From IMG/VR virus record IMGVR_UViG_3300013094_000166, positions 1-32,654 of that record: a DNA stretch of 32,654 nucleotides; one strand, 5' to 3'. Shown here one piece after another: positions 1-5,773 of this stretch. The first letter of the stretch is position 1. The number at the start of each line of letters is the position of its first letter. The stretch is from a virus. The position numbers and the translations under genes were made by a program. The notes under the pieces are model-generated. The model had not been told where the DNA came from and ran no database searches. It was given only the letters and a program-made list of their open reading frames with translations.

Positions 1-819
1 CTAGAACGAGCAGTGACCTGGGTCATTATCCTAATCGTCGTTGTATTTGATCCATTAGCAGTTGTAATGTTGTTGGCAAGTCAAATGACATTTGCCTGGA
101 TACGAGAAGAGCGAGCTCAAGGGGAGGAAGATACATCGGTCGAGATGACCAAAGATACGCAGACTGAGATCAGTACCGACTCAGACGGAGAACCCCCTGA
201 TCCGTATGCAACAGATGTGGGCGAACCTCCTACAGAAGAAGAACGAACAGTAGATGTTCAAACAATGTCGTTGCCAGATCCTTCCGAACACAATTATCAA
301 TTTGAAGAAGAACATCCTGGAGATGATGATTATCCCGACGTGAGAACCTGGGAAGCCAAAGAAATTCACGATCTAAATCAAGCAATTGAACAAGTTGACT
401 TGGATATTCACGATGTCGAGCGTCCGGGCGATTATATAAGTCCGCCAACCGAACGCAAAATTGAAGCTGCTCCGCACCCGGGAAAAAAAGATAGGGGTGC
501 GTCGATTGTTGCGGACAACGCACCCCAAATTCAAGGTACCGCAGTAAGCACAGATTTTGGAAATCGTTTTCCCGACTTGCCCTCAAAAGGTGATGTTTAT
601 CTAAGAACCGATTATTTGCCCAATAGGTTGTTCAAGTACAATGGCAAAAAGTGGATCGAAGTTGACAAAGCTCAAACTGACACTTATGCCTATAACGAAA
701 GCTATATTTGGCACTTGATAGATCAATTGGATCAAGGCAAATACGATCCCGATATCTTGACCGATATCGAACGACAACAAATAGCCGAACAACTAGAAAA
801 GGCTCAAAATGCACAGTAA
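1..819 (+). CDS. Phage membrane protein with fibre-like C-terminal motif (5' end outside window)
   Basis: The reading frame is open from base 1, so the start lies upstream. A GTG at 13 is in frame but sits inside the hydrophobic run and is unlikely to be the start. The visible N-terminus is one strong membrane segment (about residues 7-28, containing FDPLAVVMLLA). A long acidic, low-complexity stretch follows, rich in E, D, P and T (about residues 35-150). Near residues 190-225 is a segment containing GDVYLRTDYLPNRLFKYN and KKWIEV, which resembles the short aromatic motif of phage virion and fibre proteins. The last residues look helical and charged. It overlaps the next gene by 11 bp, so the two are probably co-translated. 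No known function is recognised. A membrane-anchored structural or infection-stage protein is inferred only from composition and context. Confidence 0.7.
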   Translation, partial: LERAVTWVIILIVVVFDPLAVVMLLASQMTFAWIREERAQGEEDTSVEMTKDTQTEISTDSDGEPPDPYATDVGEPPTEEERTVDVQTMSLPDPSEHNYQFEEEHPGDDDYPDVRTWEAKEIHDLNQAIEQVDLDIHDVERPGDYISPPTERKIEAAPHPGKKDRGASIVADNAPQIQGTAVSTDFGNRFPDLPSKGDVYLRTDYLPNRLFKYNGKKWIEVDKAQTDTYAYNESYIWHLIDQLDQGKYDPDILTDIERQQIAEQLEKAQNAQ

Positions 820-1045
820 CTTTATAACCCCGCCGGATTTTGTAGAATCTGTGCTGATATACAACGCCACAGAAACACAGATACAACAGTTGTCCGAGAT
901 CGTCAAAAACTTGAATAAATCTTATAATGTGTATTTTTATTCCGACACAATGAACGATCCCGAATGGTGGGCACGAATAGTCAAGATTGCTGATAAAATT
1001 ATCTATGCAGAAAATACCGATCCCGGCGAATATTTTGCTAAATAA
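809..1045 (+). CDS. Small hypothetical phage protein (78 aa)
   Basis: An ATG at 809 overlaps the end of the previous gene, with a purine-rich AAAAGG about 7 nt upstream as a plausible ribosome-binding site. The product is soluble, mixed alpha/beta in character, and ends in an acidic segment. No signal peptide, membrane segment or known motif is seen. Its stop codon lies inside the late-promoter-like CTAAATAAA that precedes the bS21 gene. I do not recognise the family; it is called a gene from its overlap, its ribosome-binding site and the lack of any competing frame. Confidence 0.65.
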   Translation: MHSNFITPPDFVESVLIYNATETQIQQLSEIVKNLNKSYNVYFYSDTMNDPEWWARIVKIADKIIYAENTDPGEYFAK

Positions 1046-1046
1046 A
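1038..1046 (+). promoter_or_regulatory. T4-type late promoter before bS21 gene
   Basis: CTAAATAAA matches the late-promoter family repeated across this window. It ends 5 nt before the ATG at 1052. Transcription from it would start almost at the start codon, and no Shine-Dalgarno sequence fits between. Confidence 0.45.
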
Positions 1047-1051
1047 ACACG

Positions 1052-1300
1052 ATGAGTTATTACGATAAACCAAATTTCAAAAAAGTCACAGGCAATACTG
1101 TGATTGTACAGAACGACAATGTAGAAAAAGCCTTGCGTAAATTCAAAAAGAAGGTGCTGGAATCGGGCCTGTTACGTGAATTGCGTGATCGAGAATTTTA
1201 CGAAAAACCAACCACAAAGCGTAAAAAAGCCCGAAGTGCTGCTAAAAATCGTTGGCAAAAGAAATTGGCAGATCAAGCCCTGCCAAAAAAACTATTTTAA
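1052..1300 (+). CDS. rpsU: Ribosomal protein bS21, phage-encoded
   Basis: This 82-residue basic protein has the bS21 signature in order: a VIVQNDNVEKALRKFKKKV segment (residues about 18-36), then LLRELRDREFYEKPTTKRKK (about 40-59), then a Lys/Arg-rich helix ending KNRWQKKL. bS21 sits on the 30S platform beside the anti-Shine-Dalgarno end of 16S rRNA and affects translation initiation. Phage copies of bS21 are an established finding in some aquatic phages; their role is thought to be incorporation into host ribosomes to favour phage mRNA. Length matches bacterial bS21 (about 60-85 residues) with a slightly extended C-terminus. The gene has no clear Shine-Dalgarno sequence and has a late-type promoter only 5 nt upstream of the ATG. 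It lies just before hsp20 and clpS, so three proteostasis or translation genes are clustered. Confidence 0.93.
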   Translation: MSYYDKPNFKKVTGNTVIVQNDNVEKALRKFKKKVLESGLLRELRDREFYEKPTTKRKKARSAAKNRWQKKLADQALPKKLF

Positions 1301-1309
1301 CCAAAATAG

Positions 1310-1344
1310 TTGCATATTATATCTAACAGCGTATAATAAATACT
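1310..1344 (+). promoter_or_regulatory. Overlapping sigma70-like and late promoters for hsp20
   Basis: TTGCAT (1310-1315) and TATAAT (1332-1337) form a sigma70-like pair with a 16-bp spacer. AATAAATACT overlaps the -10 and matches the phage late motif. The position suggests both host-type and late transcription of the hsp20 gene at 1409. Confidence 0.5.
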
Positions 1345-1408
1345 TGTGTAGTGCTCAATAGTGAGGCTACACACAAAAGTCATAAACTTGCTTAATAGGA
1401 GAAAAAAC

Positions 1409-1867
1409 ATGACACAATTTTCAATTCACACTCTCGACTTACCACAATTAGCTGCACAACTGCATCGCCACAGTATCGGATTTGATACCATGTTTGATCA
1501 GCTGAATCGCACATTTGCCAACAGCAAATCAGATGGTAACTATCCTCCACACAATGTGGTCAAATTGGACGACACACACTATGCCATTGAATTGGCCGTG
1601 GCCGGATTTGCCGAGGAAGAAATTGATGTGGAACTAAAAGAAAATGTGCTTACCGTTCGAGGTGAACGCAAACGTGATGACAGTACCGAACTGGAATACC
1701 TACACAAAGGTATCAGTAATCGAGACTTTACACGTACCTTTCCCTTAGCCGAACACATCGAAGTCCGAGGTGCTAAAGTAAAGAATGGTATTTTGGCCAT
1801 TGCCTTAGAACAGGTAATTCCCGAAGAACAAAAGCCAAAGAAAATAGCCATAACATTTGCTAAGTAA
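1409..1867 (+). CDS. Small heat-shock protein Hsp20 (IbpA/alpha-crystallin family)
   Basis: This ATP-independent holdase chaperone should bind unfolding proteins. The 152-residue product has an N-terminal arm containing FDTMFDQLNRTF (IbpA-like, about residues 27-38). An alpha-crystallin domain of about 90 residues follows, with YAIELAVAGFAEEEIDVELKE and LTVRGERK. The conserved strand NGILAIALE is close to the end, followed by an EEQKPKKIAI tail. An upstream in-frame TTG-type extension to 1361 was not used because the ATG at 1409 has a strong AGGAG 7 nt before it. Hsp20 genes are known in T4-like cyanophages and other marine T4-like phages, where they are thought to help virion assembly. The gene ends in a good terminator. 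Confidence 0.93.
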   Translation: MTQFSIHTLDLPQLAAQLHRHSIGFDTMFDQLNRTFANSKSDGNYPPHNVVKLDDTHYAIELAVAGFAEEEIDVELKENVLTVRGERKRDDSTELEYLHKGISNRDFTRTFPLAEHIEVRGAKVKNGILAIALEQVIPEEQKPKKIAITFAK

Positions 1868-1885
1868 TCTAGTAGATGCTACAAT

Positions 1886-1912
1886 AAGGGGTATATAACA
1901 ATACCCCTTTTA
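1886..1912 (+). terminator. Rho-independent terminator after hsp20
   Basis: AAGGGGTAT (1886-1894) pairs perfectly with ATACCCCTT (1901-1909) around a 6-nt loop, followed by T-rich sequence. The clpS start at 1915 comes immediately after the T tract, so clpS has almost no independent leader. Confidence 0.85.
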
Positions 1913-1914
1913 TT

Positions 1915-2241
1915 ATGACTGAAAAACTAATGAGCAAAACCGACACTATAACACGTCCGCGAATCGATCCCAAAACCAACATTCCCGAGCCACCACAGTT
2001 CAAGGTGATCTATATCAACGATGAAACTACCACACAAGAATTTGTTGTAGAAACATTAAAGATCATATTTGGGTACGACGAAGGTTCTGCCGAAGCACTC
2101 ACAATGAAAGTACACGAAGAAGGATCGGCAGTGGTGGCAGTGTTTCCTTACGAGATCGCCGAGCAAAAAGGCATCGAGGTAACGGTACTGGCACGTAACA
2201 ACAACTTTCCACTGCAAGTCAAAATTGAACAGGACTCATGA
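1915..2241 (+). CDS. clpS: ClpS, N-degron adaptor for ClpAP protease
   Basis: ClpS delivers proteins with N-terminal Leu, Phe, Tyr or Trp to ClpAP. The 108-residue product shows the whole family pattern: a flexible N-terminus, PPQFKVIYINDETTTQEFVV (about residues 23-42), a middle KVHEEGSAVVAVFPYEIAEQ and a final NNFPLQVKIEQ strand. The Asn-Asp pair and Thr residues of the ligand pocket (NDETTTQEF) and the MKVHEEG segment are present. Length fits bacterial ClpS (about 90-120). An alternative start is ATG 1930; neither start has a good Shine-Dalgarno. A terminator stem lies just 5' of the gene, so expression may depend on readthrough. The stop overlaps the next start (ATGA at 2238). A phage ClpS could redirect host proteolysis; this is inference. 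Confidence 0.88.
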   Translation: MTEKLMSKTDTITRPRIDPKTNIPEPPQFKVIYINDETTTQEFVVETLKIIFGYDEGSAEALTMKVHEEGSAVVAVFPYEIAEQKGIEVTVLARNNNFPLQVKIEQDS

Positions 2242-2366
2242 TATTCCTAATAGATAATATAGAATATGCCTCGATTGGGCACGCAATGGCGGCGTTAGGT
2301 ATAAAACATCAAGCAACCTTCTATAAACTTAAATCACAACAAAAAATAAAGGTAGACTACAAATGA
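2238..2366 (+). CDS. Small coupled ORF (42 aa)
   Basis: The start overlaps the clpS stop (ATGA at 2238) and the stop overlaps the next start (ATGA at 2363). That double coupling is the main reason to call it a gene. The product is a 42-residue protein with a predicted helical core (YASIGHAMAALGIKHQATFY), vaguely like the small helix-turn-helix segments of phage DNA-binding modules. No family is recognised. It could also act mainly as a translational coupler between clpS and the cytidylyltransferase gene. Confidence 0.55.
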   Translation: MIFLIDNIEYASIGHAMAALGIKHQATFYKLKSQQKIKVDYK

Positions 2367-2842
2367 TATTTAATAGAATTAAAGAACTCAAAGCCCAAGG
2401 TAAACGTATTGGCATTACGTTTAGTCAATTTGATTTACTACATGCCGGACATATTGCCATGTTGGCCGAAGCAAAAAATCACTGCGATTATTTGATTGCC
2501 GGCTTACAAACCGACGCCAGCATTGATCGGCCGGACAGTAAAAATCCCCCGGTACAAAGCATTGTGGAACGACAAATACAATTGGGCTCGTGCCGTTATG
2601 TGGACGAGATTATTGTCTACACCACCGAACGAGATCTAATAGATATATTGTTAACACTGCCAATTAATGTGCGTATCTTGGGTAAAGAATATGAAGACAC
2701 CAACTTTACCGGACGCAACGAAGGTGCCACAATGAATATTGAACACATATTCAATGCTCGAGAACATTCTTTCTCGAGCAGTAGTCTGCGTAAACGAGTG
2801 GTTGCAGCAGAAAGTCACAAAGTCTTAACTGACAAGAAGTAA
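2363..2842 (+). CDS. Cytidylyltransferase-like nucleotidyltransferase (TagD/RfaE-C fold)
   Basis: The HIGH-type nucleotide-binding motif HAGH (residues 27-30) follows a beta strand GITFSQFDLLHAGH, and the family's second motif SFSSSSLRKR lies near residues 136-145. These enzymes transfer CMP or AMP to a phosphorylated alcohol or sugar (for example glycerol-3-phosphate to CDP-glycerol). At 159 residues it is slightly longer than TagD (about 130). The substrate cannot be read from sequence. Given the lipid and glycan genes elsewhere in the window, a role in phospholipid-headgroup or surface-glycan precursors is possible. Its last 18 bp overlap the 3' end of the opposing HNH gene, so that element has invaded right up to this gene. 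Confidence 0.82.
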   Translation: MIFNRIKELKAQGKRIGITFSQFDLLHAGHIAMLAEAKNHCDYLIAGLQTDASIDRPDSKNPPVQSIVERQIQLGSCRYVDEIIVYTTERDLIDILLTLPINVRILGKEYEDTNFTGRNEGATMNIEHIFNAREHSFSSSSLRKRVVAAESHKVLTDKK

Positions 2843-3436
2843 TTTTTTGCGAGCAAAAGTTTCTGCAATTTTTTTCTTAGTTTCTTCAGAATGTTTCCTT
2901 CCCGTAAAACCAGGAGTTTTTCTTCCCTTATTTGCTTTGCTAACTGCTTCTTTGACTGCATCAGTTCTTGGAATTCCTTTATTCCAAGAACTTTTGCCTT
3001 TACGGGAAGCTGAAATTTTAGCCCTCCATTCGGGAGTGAAGTCATCTGAAGTTCGATTAGTCTTCTTGCCAAAATTTGGATTCAATGGGCCAACTAAGGT
3101 TTTCATATAATCAGACCTTTGTTTTTTTATTTGTGAGTAAATAATTGATGAGATTTTATATCTTTTTTGATTTTTATTACATTGCATACTCATTCTCCAA
3201 GCCGCATATACCATCTTAGTTTTCAATGATCCTAAAGTCATTCTAGTTAAAAGCAAATGGCAAATGAAATGTTCTTTTGCAGTAAGAGAAACTAAATTTT
3301 CTAAATCATTATTGCCACCGAGACTTTTGGGAATAATATGGTGCTTCTCAACATATTGATTATCACCAAATACTCTTGACTTTGCTCTATTAACTATGCT
3401 AAAATACCATTTAGTGTATTTGTTTTCAATGAACAT
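2825..3436 (-). CDS. HNH homing endonuclease with NUMOD3 repeats
   Basis: The N-terminal half carries an HNH core: VEKHHIIPKSLGG (about residues 29-41) followed by NDLENLVSLTAKEHFICH. The C-terminal half has NUMOD3-type DNA-binding segments: NPNFGKKTNRTSDDF, then NKGRKTPGFTGRKHSEETKK. The protein is 203 residues and reads on the minus strand, against its neighbours. It is more AT-rich than the surrounding genes, as expected of a mobile element. It has its own late-type promoter and an AAAGGA ribosome-binding site (7 nt before the ATG). It is wedged between the cytidylyltransferase and dexA genes. Homing endonucleases of this type cut a cognate phage site and spread by repair; the target here is probably the intergenic junction. 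Confidence 0.92.
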   Translation of the reverse strand: MFIENKYTKWYFSIVNRAKSRVFGDNQYVEKHHIIPKSLGGNNDLENLVSLTAKEHFICHLLLTRMTLGSLKTKMVYAAWRMSMQCNKNQKRYKISSIIYSQIKKQRSDYMKTLVGPLNPNFGKKTNRTSDDFTPEWRAKISASRKGKSSWNKGIPRTDAVKEAVSKANKGRKTPGFTGRKHSEETKKKIAETFARKKLLLVS

Positions 3437-3451
3437 TTTAAATTCCTTTTA

Positions 3452-3461
3452 CTTATTTATG
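3452..3461 (-). promoter_or_regulatory. Late promoter for HNH gene
   Basis: On the minus strand this reads CATAAATAAG, followed by an AAGGA ribosome-binding site and the ATG at 3436. Confidence 0.55.
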
Positions 3462-3478
3462 AAAGATTGGAGAAAATA

Positions 3479-4021
3479 ATGCCAGATGTGATGCTTGACA
3501 TCGAAACACTGGGCACATGCCCAGATTGTGTTGTATTGACCTTGGGTGCGGTTAAGTTCAATCCCTATACTCGAGAAGATATTGCTGGAGGAATTTATTG
3601 CAAACCTGACGTGGACGAACAAATTGAACGTGGGCGTATTGTTCGCGAAGACACAATGGAATGGTGGGCCACACAAGCAGAAGCAGTGCGAGAAGAAGCA
3701 TTAGGAATGCAAGATCGTATACCTGTGACTCAAATGCTACAGGAATTAAACAGATTTCTAGTAGGTGTAAATAACATATGGGCACAGGGCACAGTATTTG
3801 ATATTGGTATACTGGAACATTTGTACAAACAATATGACATGGTGCCAAATTGGCAGTACTGGCAAATAGCAGACAGTCGTACCTTGTTCAAAGTGCACGG
3901 TGATCCAAGAGAAAAGAACAAAGAAGGATTACACAATGCCTTGGAAGACTGTGTGAGTCAAGCCGAAGCGGTACAAACAATATTTTGTGCACTAGAAATA
4001 AAACCCAAGTTTGGAAAGTAA
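3479..4021 (+). CDS. dexA: DexA-like 3'-5' exonuclease (DEDD family)
   Basis: The 180-residue protein begins with the ExoI motif LDIETLG (catalytic Asp7 and Glu9) and carries an EDTMEWWATQ segment typical of T4 DexA. A VFDIGIL motif follows (ExoII Asp). Near the C-terminus HNALEDCVSQAEAV supplies the His and Asp of ExoIII, so it is a DEDDh enzyme. T4 DexA (about 227 residues) is a 3'-5' DNA exonuclease. ATG 3479 was chosen over a TTG at 3467 because GGAG lies 6 nt before it. The close downstream gene (1 nt gap) suggests an operon. No promoter is seen in the 43 bp separating it from the divergent HNH gene, so its original promoter may have been displaced. Confidence 0.88.
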   Translation: MPDVMLDIETLGTCPDCVVLTLGAVKFNPYTREDIAGGIYCKPDVDEQIERGRIVREDTMEWWATQAEAVREEALGMQDRIPVTQMLQELNRFLVGVNNIWAQGTVFDIGILEHLYKQYDMVPNWQYWQIADSRTLFKVHGDPREKNKEGLHNALEDCVSQAEAVQTIFCALEIKPKFGK

Positions 4022-4022
4022 C

Positions 4023-4325
4023 ATGCAAATCATATGGAATCAAGAAGCTGCAGATCGATTAAAAAATAGTCATACTGTATTGGAGTTGGAAACACACGAG
4101 GTCAACAGCAAGTCAGTTACTACCTACTGTGTTGTACCTCCAGAAAAATTATTTGCCGCAGGCTTTAACAACCTAGAACGCTATGTAGAGTTGCATAACG
4201 GCTTTATTACAGCATATAAAGAAAAAAATTACAAGTTGTGTGAAGACATTGGCGAGCACATGATGGGTGCGTTTGGCGGCGAACTTGACAGCTTTTATCA
4301 AGAAATATTAAAACGTATTAGATAA
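4023..4325 (+). CDS. Hypothetical phage protein (100 aa)
   Basis: The ATG at 4023 follows the dexA stop by one base; a TTG at 4011 in frame was rejected because it lies inside dexA without benefit. The product is soluble with an N-terminal NQEAADRLKNSHTVLELET and a C-terminal helical segment. No motif is recognised. Tight coupling to dexA suggests a related DNA-metabolism or regulatory role, but this is context only. Confidence 0.72.
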   Translation: MQIIWNQEAADRLKNSHTVLELETHEVNSKSVTTYCVVPPEKLFAAGFNNLERYVELHNGFITAYKEKNYKLCEDIGEHMMGAFGGELDSFYQEILKRIR

Positions 4326-4341
4326 TTTTCCATCCTGACCC

Positions 4342-4357
4342 TTAAATAATAAATAAG
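4342..4357 (+). promoter_or_regulatory. Late promoter (double TAAATAA)
   Basis: TTAAATAATAAATAAG contains two overlapping TAAATAA cores. It lies 13 nt before the ATG at 4370. Confidence 0.5.
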
Positions 4358-4369
4358 GGGCTTTGGGAA

Positions 4370-5236
4370 ATGGATCCATTAACACTGTTTGCCCTTGCTA
4401 ATGGTGCAGTGGCTGCCATTAAGAAGGGTTGTCAATTATACAAAGACATCAAGGGAGCGGCTGGAGATGTAAAAGCCGTGCTAAAAGACCTTGACGAACA
4501 ATTCAACAAAGCACACAAAGACAAGCCGCCCACTCCCGAACAACGCAAACAGTACGTAGAAGAAAAAAATCGTGTCATCGAACTCAACAAAAAAGGTGGC
4601 GAAACTGACGATATCTATGCCGAGATTGGTGAAAAGCTAGGCGAGTTCTTTGACAACTACCACAAGTGCCGAACAATTCTTGCCGAAGAAGAAAAACACA
4701 GCAAAGACGAGTTATACACAGGCGATGCCAGTTTAGGCAAACGTGCACTGCAACGTGTGCTAATGAAAAAGAAATTGGAACAGATGCAGGTGGATCTGCG
4801 TGAAACAGTTGTTTATCAAAGCCCTCCTGAACTGGGTGCACTATGGACCGACGTCAATAAAATGATGGAGGAGTTGGGCAAACAACAAGAAGTTCATTTG
4901 CAAAGAAAAGTTCGAGCTGAAGCAAGTGCTGCGCGACGTCACGCTAGATTTATGGCACAACTCAAAGCTGATGCTTACATTGGCGGATTCTTTTTGTTTC
5001 TATTACTATTTTGTGGTTGTATGTTTGCAATTATTGCACACGATGCAGAGCGTAGACACCCCGAATGGAAAAGTGATAGTGCCCGAGCCACATTAGAAAT
5101 AATACGTAAGCAGGAAATTGCTAGAGTGCTAGAAGAAGCAAATACCAGAGCAGACATAAGATATAGGCAATTAAAGGATGCATCAACTATGCACGTGAAA
5201 GTAGATGACGGTGAGAGCAACAGCAGCAGCAATTGA
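4370..5236 (+). CDS. Coiled, membrane-anchored phage protein (288 aa)
   Basis: The N-terminus (MDPLTLFALANGAVAAIKKG) is a moderately hydrophobic helix. A long charged, mostly alpha-helical region follows (about residues 35-195, many K, E and Q), then a clear transmembrane helix, YIGGFFLFLLLFCGCMFAII (about residues 202-221). The remaining tail is charged, with a Ser/Asn-rich end. This architecture suits a membrane-tethered coiled-coil protein. No known family is named with confidence. The last 54 bp overlap a small minus-strand membrane gene. A late promoter precedes it, so virion or late-envelope function is possible. Confidence 0.75.
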   Translation: MDPLTLFALANGAVAAIKKGCQLYKDIKGAAGDVKAVLKDLDEQFNKAHKDKPPTPEQRKQYVEEKNRVIELNKKGGETDDIYAEIGEKLGEFFDNYHKCRTILAEEEKHSKDELYTGDASLGKRALQRVLMKKKLEQMQVDLRETVVYQSPPELGALWTDVNKMMEELGKQQEVHLQRKVRAEASAARRHARFMAQLKADAYIGGFFLFLLLFCGCMFAIIAHDAERRHPEWKSDSARATLEIIRKQEIARVLEEANTRADIRYRQLKDASTMHVKVDDGESNSSSN

Positions 5237-5314
5237 TCCCACAATAACCATAAAGGCAAATACCTTACCAGCTCCTAGTTCGTGAAGCCAATCTATGAAC
5301 TCGGTTGTTTTCAT
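5183..5314 (-). CDS. Small single-pass membrane protein (43 aa), antisense to gene end
   Basis: On the minus strand a 43-residue frame begins MKTTEFIDWLHELGAG and continues into a transmembrane helix (FAFMVIVGSIAAAVALTVIY, residues about 19-38). AAGGA lies about 12 nt before the ATG and TTAAATACT lies 24 nt before it, so promoter, ribosome-binding site and membrane segment all support a real gene. Its 3' end overlaps the convergent gene 4370-5236 by 54 bp. No family recognised. Such small membrane proteins are common in T4-like phages. Confidence 0.72.
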   Translation of the reverse strand: MKTTEFIDWLHELGAGKVFAFMVIVGSIAAAVALTVIYFHVHS

Positions 5315-5338
5315 TATTATATGAGTTCCTTTCTAAGT

Positions 5339-5347
5339 AGTATTTAA
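5339..5347 (-). promoter_or_regulatory. Late promoter for 43-aa membrane gene
   Basis: TTAAATACT on the minus strand, 24 nt upstream of the ATG at 5314. It is one of the best matches to the window's late consensus. Confidence 0.6.
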
Positions 5348-5364
5348 ATTCTATCGCAAAAGGA

Positions 5365-5373
5365 TTAAATACT
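5365..5373 (+). promoter_or_regulatory. Late promoter, leaderless configuration
   Basis: TTAAATACT ends 5 nt before the ATG at 5379, divergent to the minus-strand promoter at 5339-5347. With normal spacing the transcript would start at or next to the start codon. Confidence 0.6.
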
Positions 5374-5378
5374 AGCAT

Positions 5379-5522
5379 ATGAGTTGGTTCAACAAAAAGC
5401 CCCGCCCCAAAAATCCCCCTCAACACCTTTCCGCAAAAAATCTTAGTCCTGCAACCGAACGTGTGATGAAAGAAACCAAAGAACGAGTACGGCCACTCAA
5501 GGAGAAACCCGATGATAAATGA
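5379..5522 (+). CDS. Small basic hypothetical protein (47 aa)
   Basis: A 47-residue Lys/Arg/Pro-rich protein beginning MSWFNKKPRPKNPP. It is preceded by a strong late-promoter match 5 nt from its ATG and overlaps the next gene by 11 bp. The composition suggests nucleic-acid or membrane-surface binding, but nothing more specific can be said. Confidence 0.65.
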   Translation: MSWFNKKPRPKNPPQHLSAKNLSPATERVMKETKERVRPLKEKPDDK

Positions 5523-5694
5523 ACGTATGCTACACAAAATGTATCAACAATGGTGCAGTGGCCGAGACAATGTGGTACAGGACTGGAGTTACTTTGTAGA
5601 GTTTGCTGCAAAGCAAACTGAAATTCCTGCAAACGAAATGGCATCATTGCTACAACGGTGTGATTGGTTTCGTTGGATCGCCGAAGACAAATAA
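5512..5694 (+). CDS. Hypothetical phage protein (60 aa)
   Basis: ATG 5512 has AAGGAG 7 nt upstream, inside the preceding gene. The protein is small, acidic and rich in aromatic residues (many Trp and Phe), and looks like a compact helical domain. No motif recognised. It is co-transcribed with the 47-aa gene. Confidence 0.7.
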   Translation: MINERMLHKMYQQWCSGRDNVVQDWSYFVEFAAKQTEIPANEMASLLQRCDWFRWIAEDK

Positions 5695-5723
5695 CCTAGC
5701 ACTTAAATCCTTATTAGTACAGT

Positions 5724-5732
5724 GTAAATACT
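5724..5732 (+). promoter_or_regulatory. Late promoter for autotransporter-like gene
   Basis: GTAAATACT lies 41 nt before the ATG at 5774. The leader contains an AAGGAG ribosome-binding site 6 nt before the ATG. Confidence 0.6.
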
Positions 5733-5773
5733 AGTGCATTATTAGACAATAATAATAACAATAAGGAGCTAAA

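Noticed and set aside
3479-4021. Group I intron or intron-borne HNH near dexA
   Set aside because: The dexA frame is uninterrupted and no intron core is seen; the HNH gene is free-standing.
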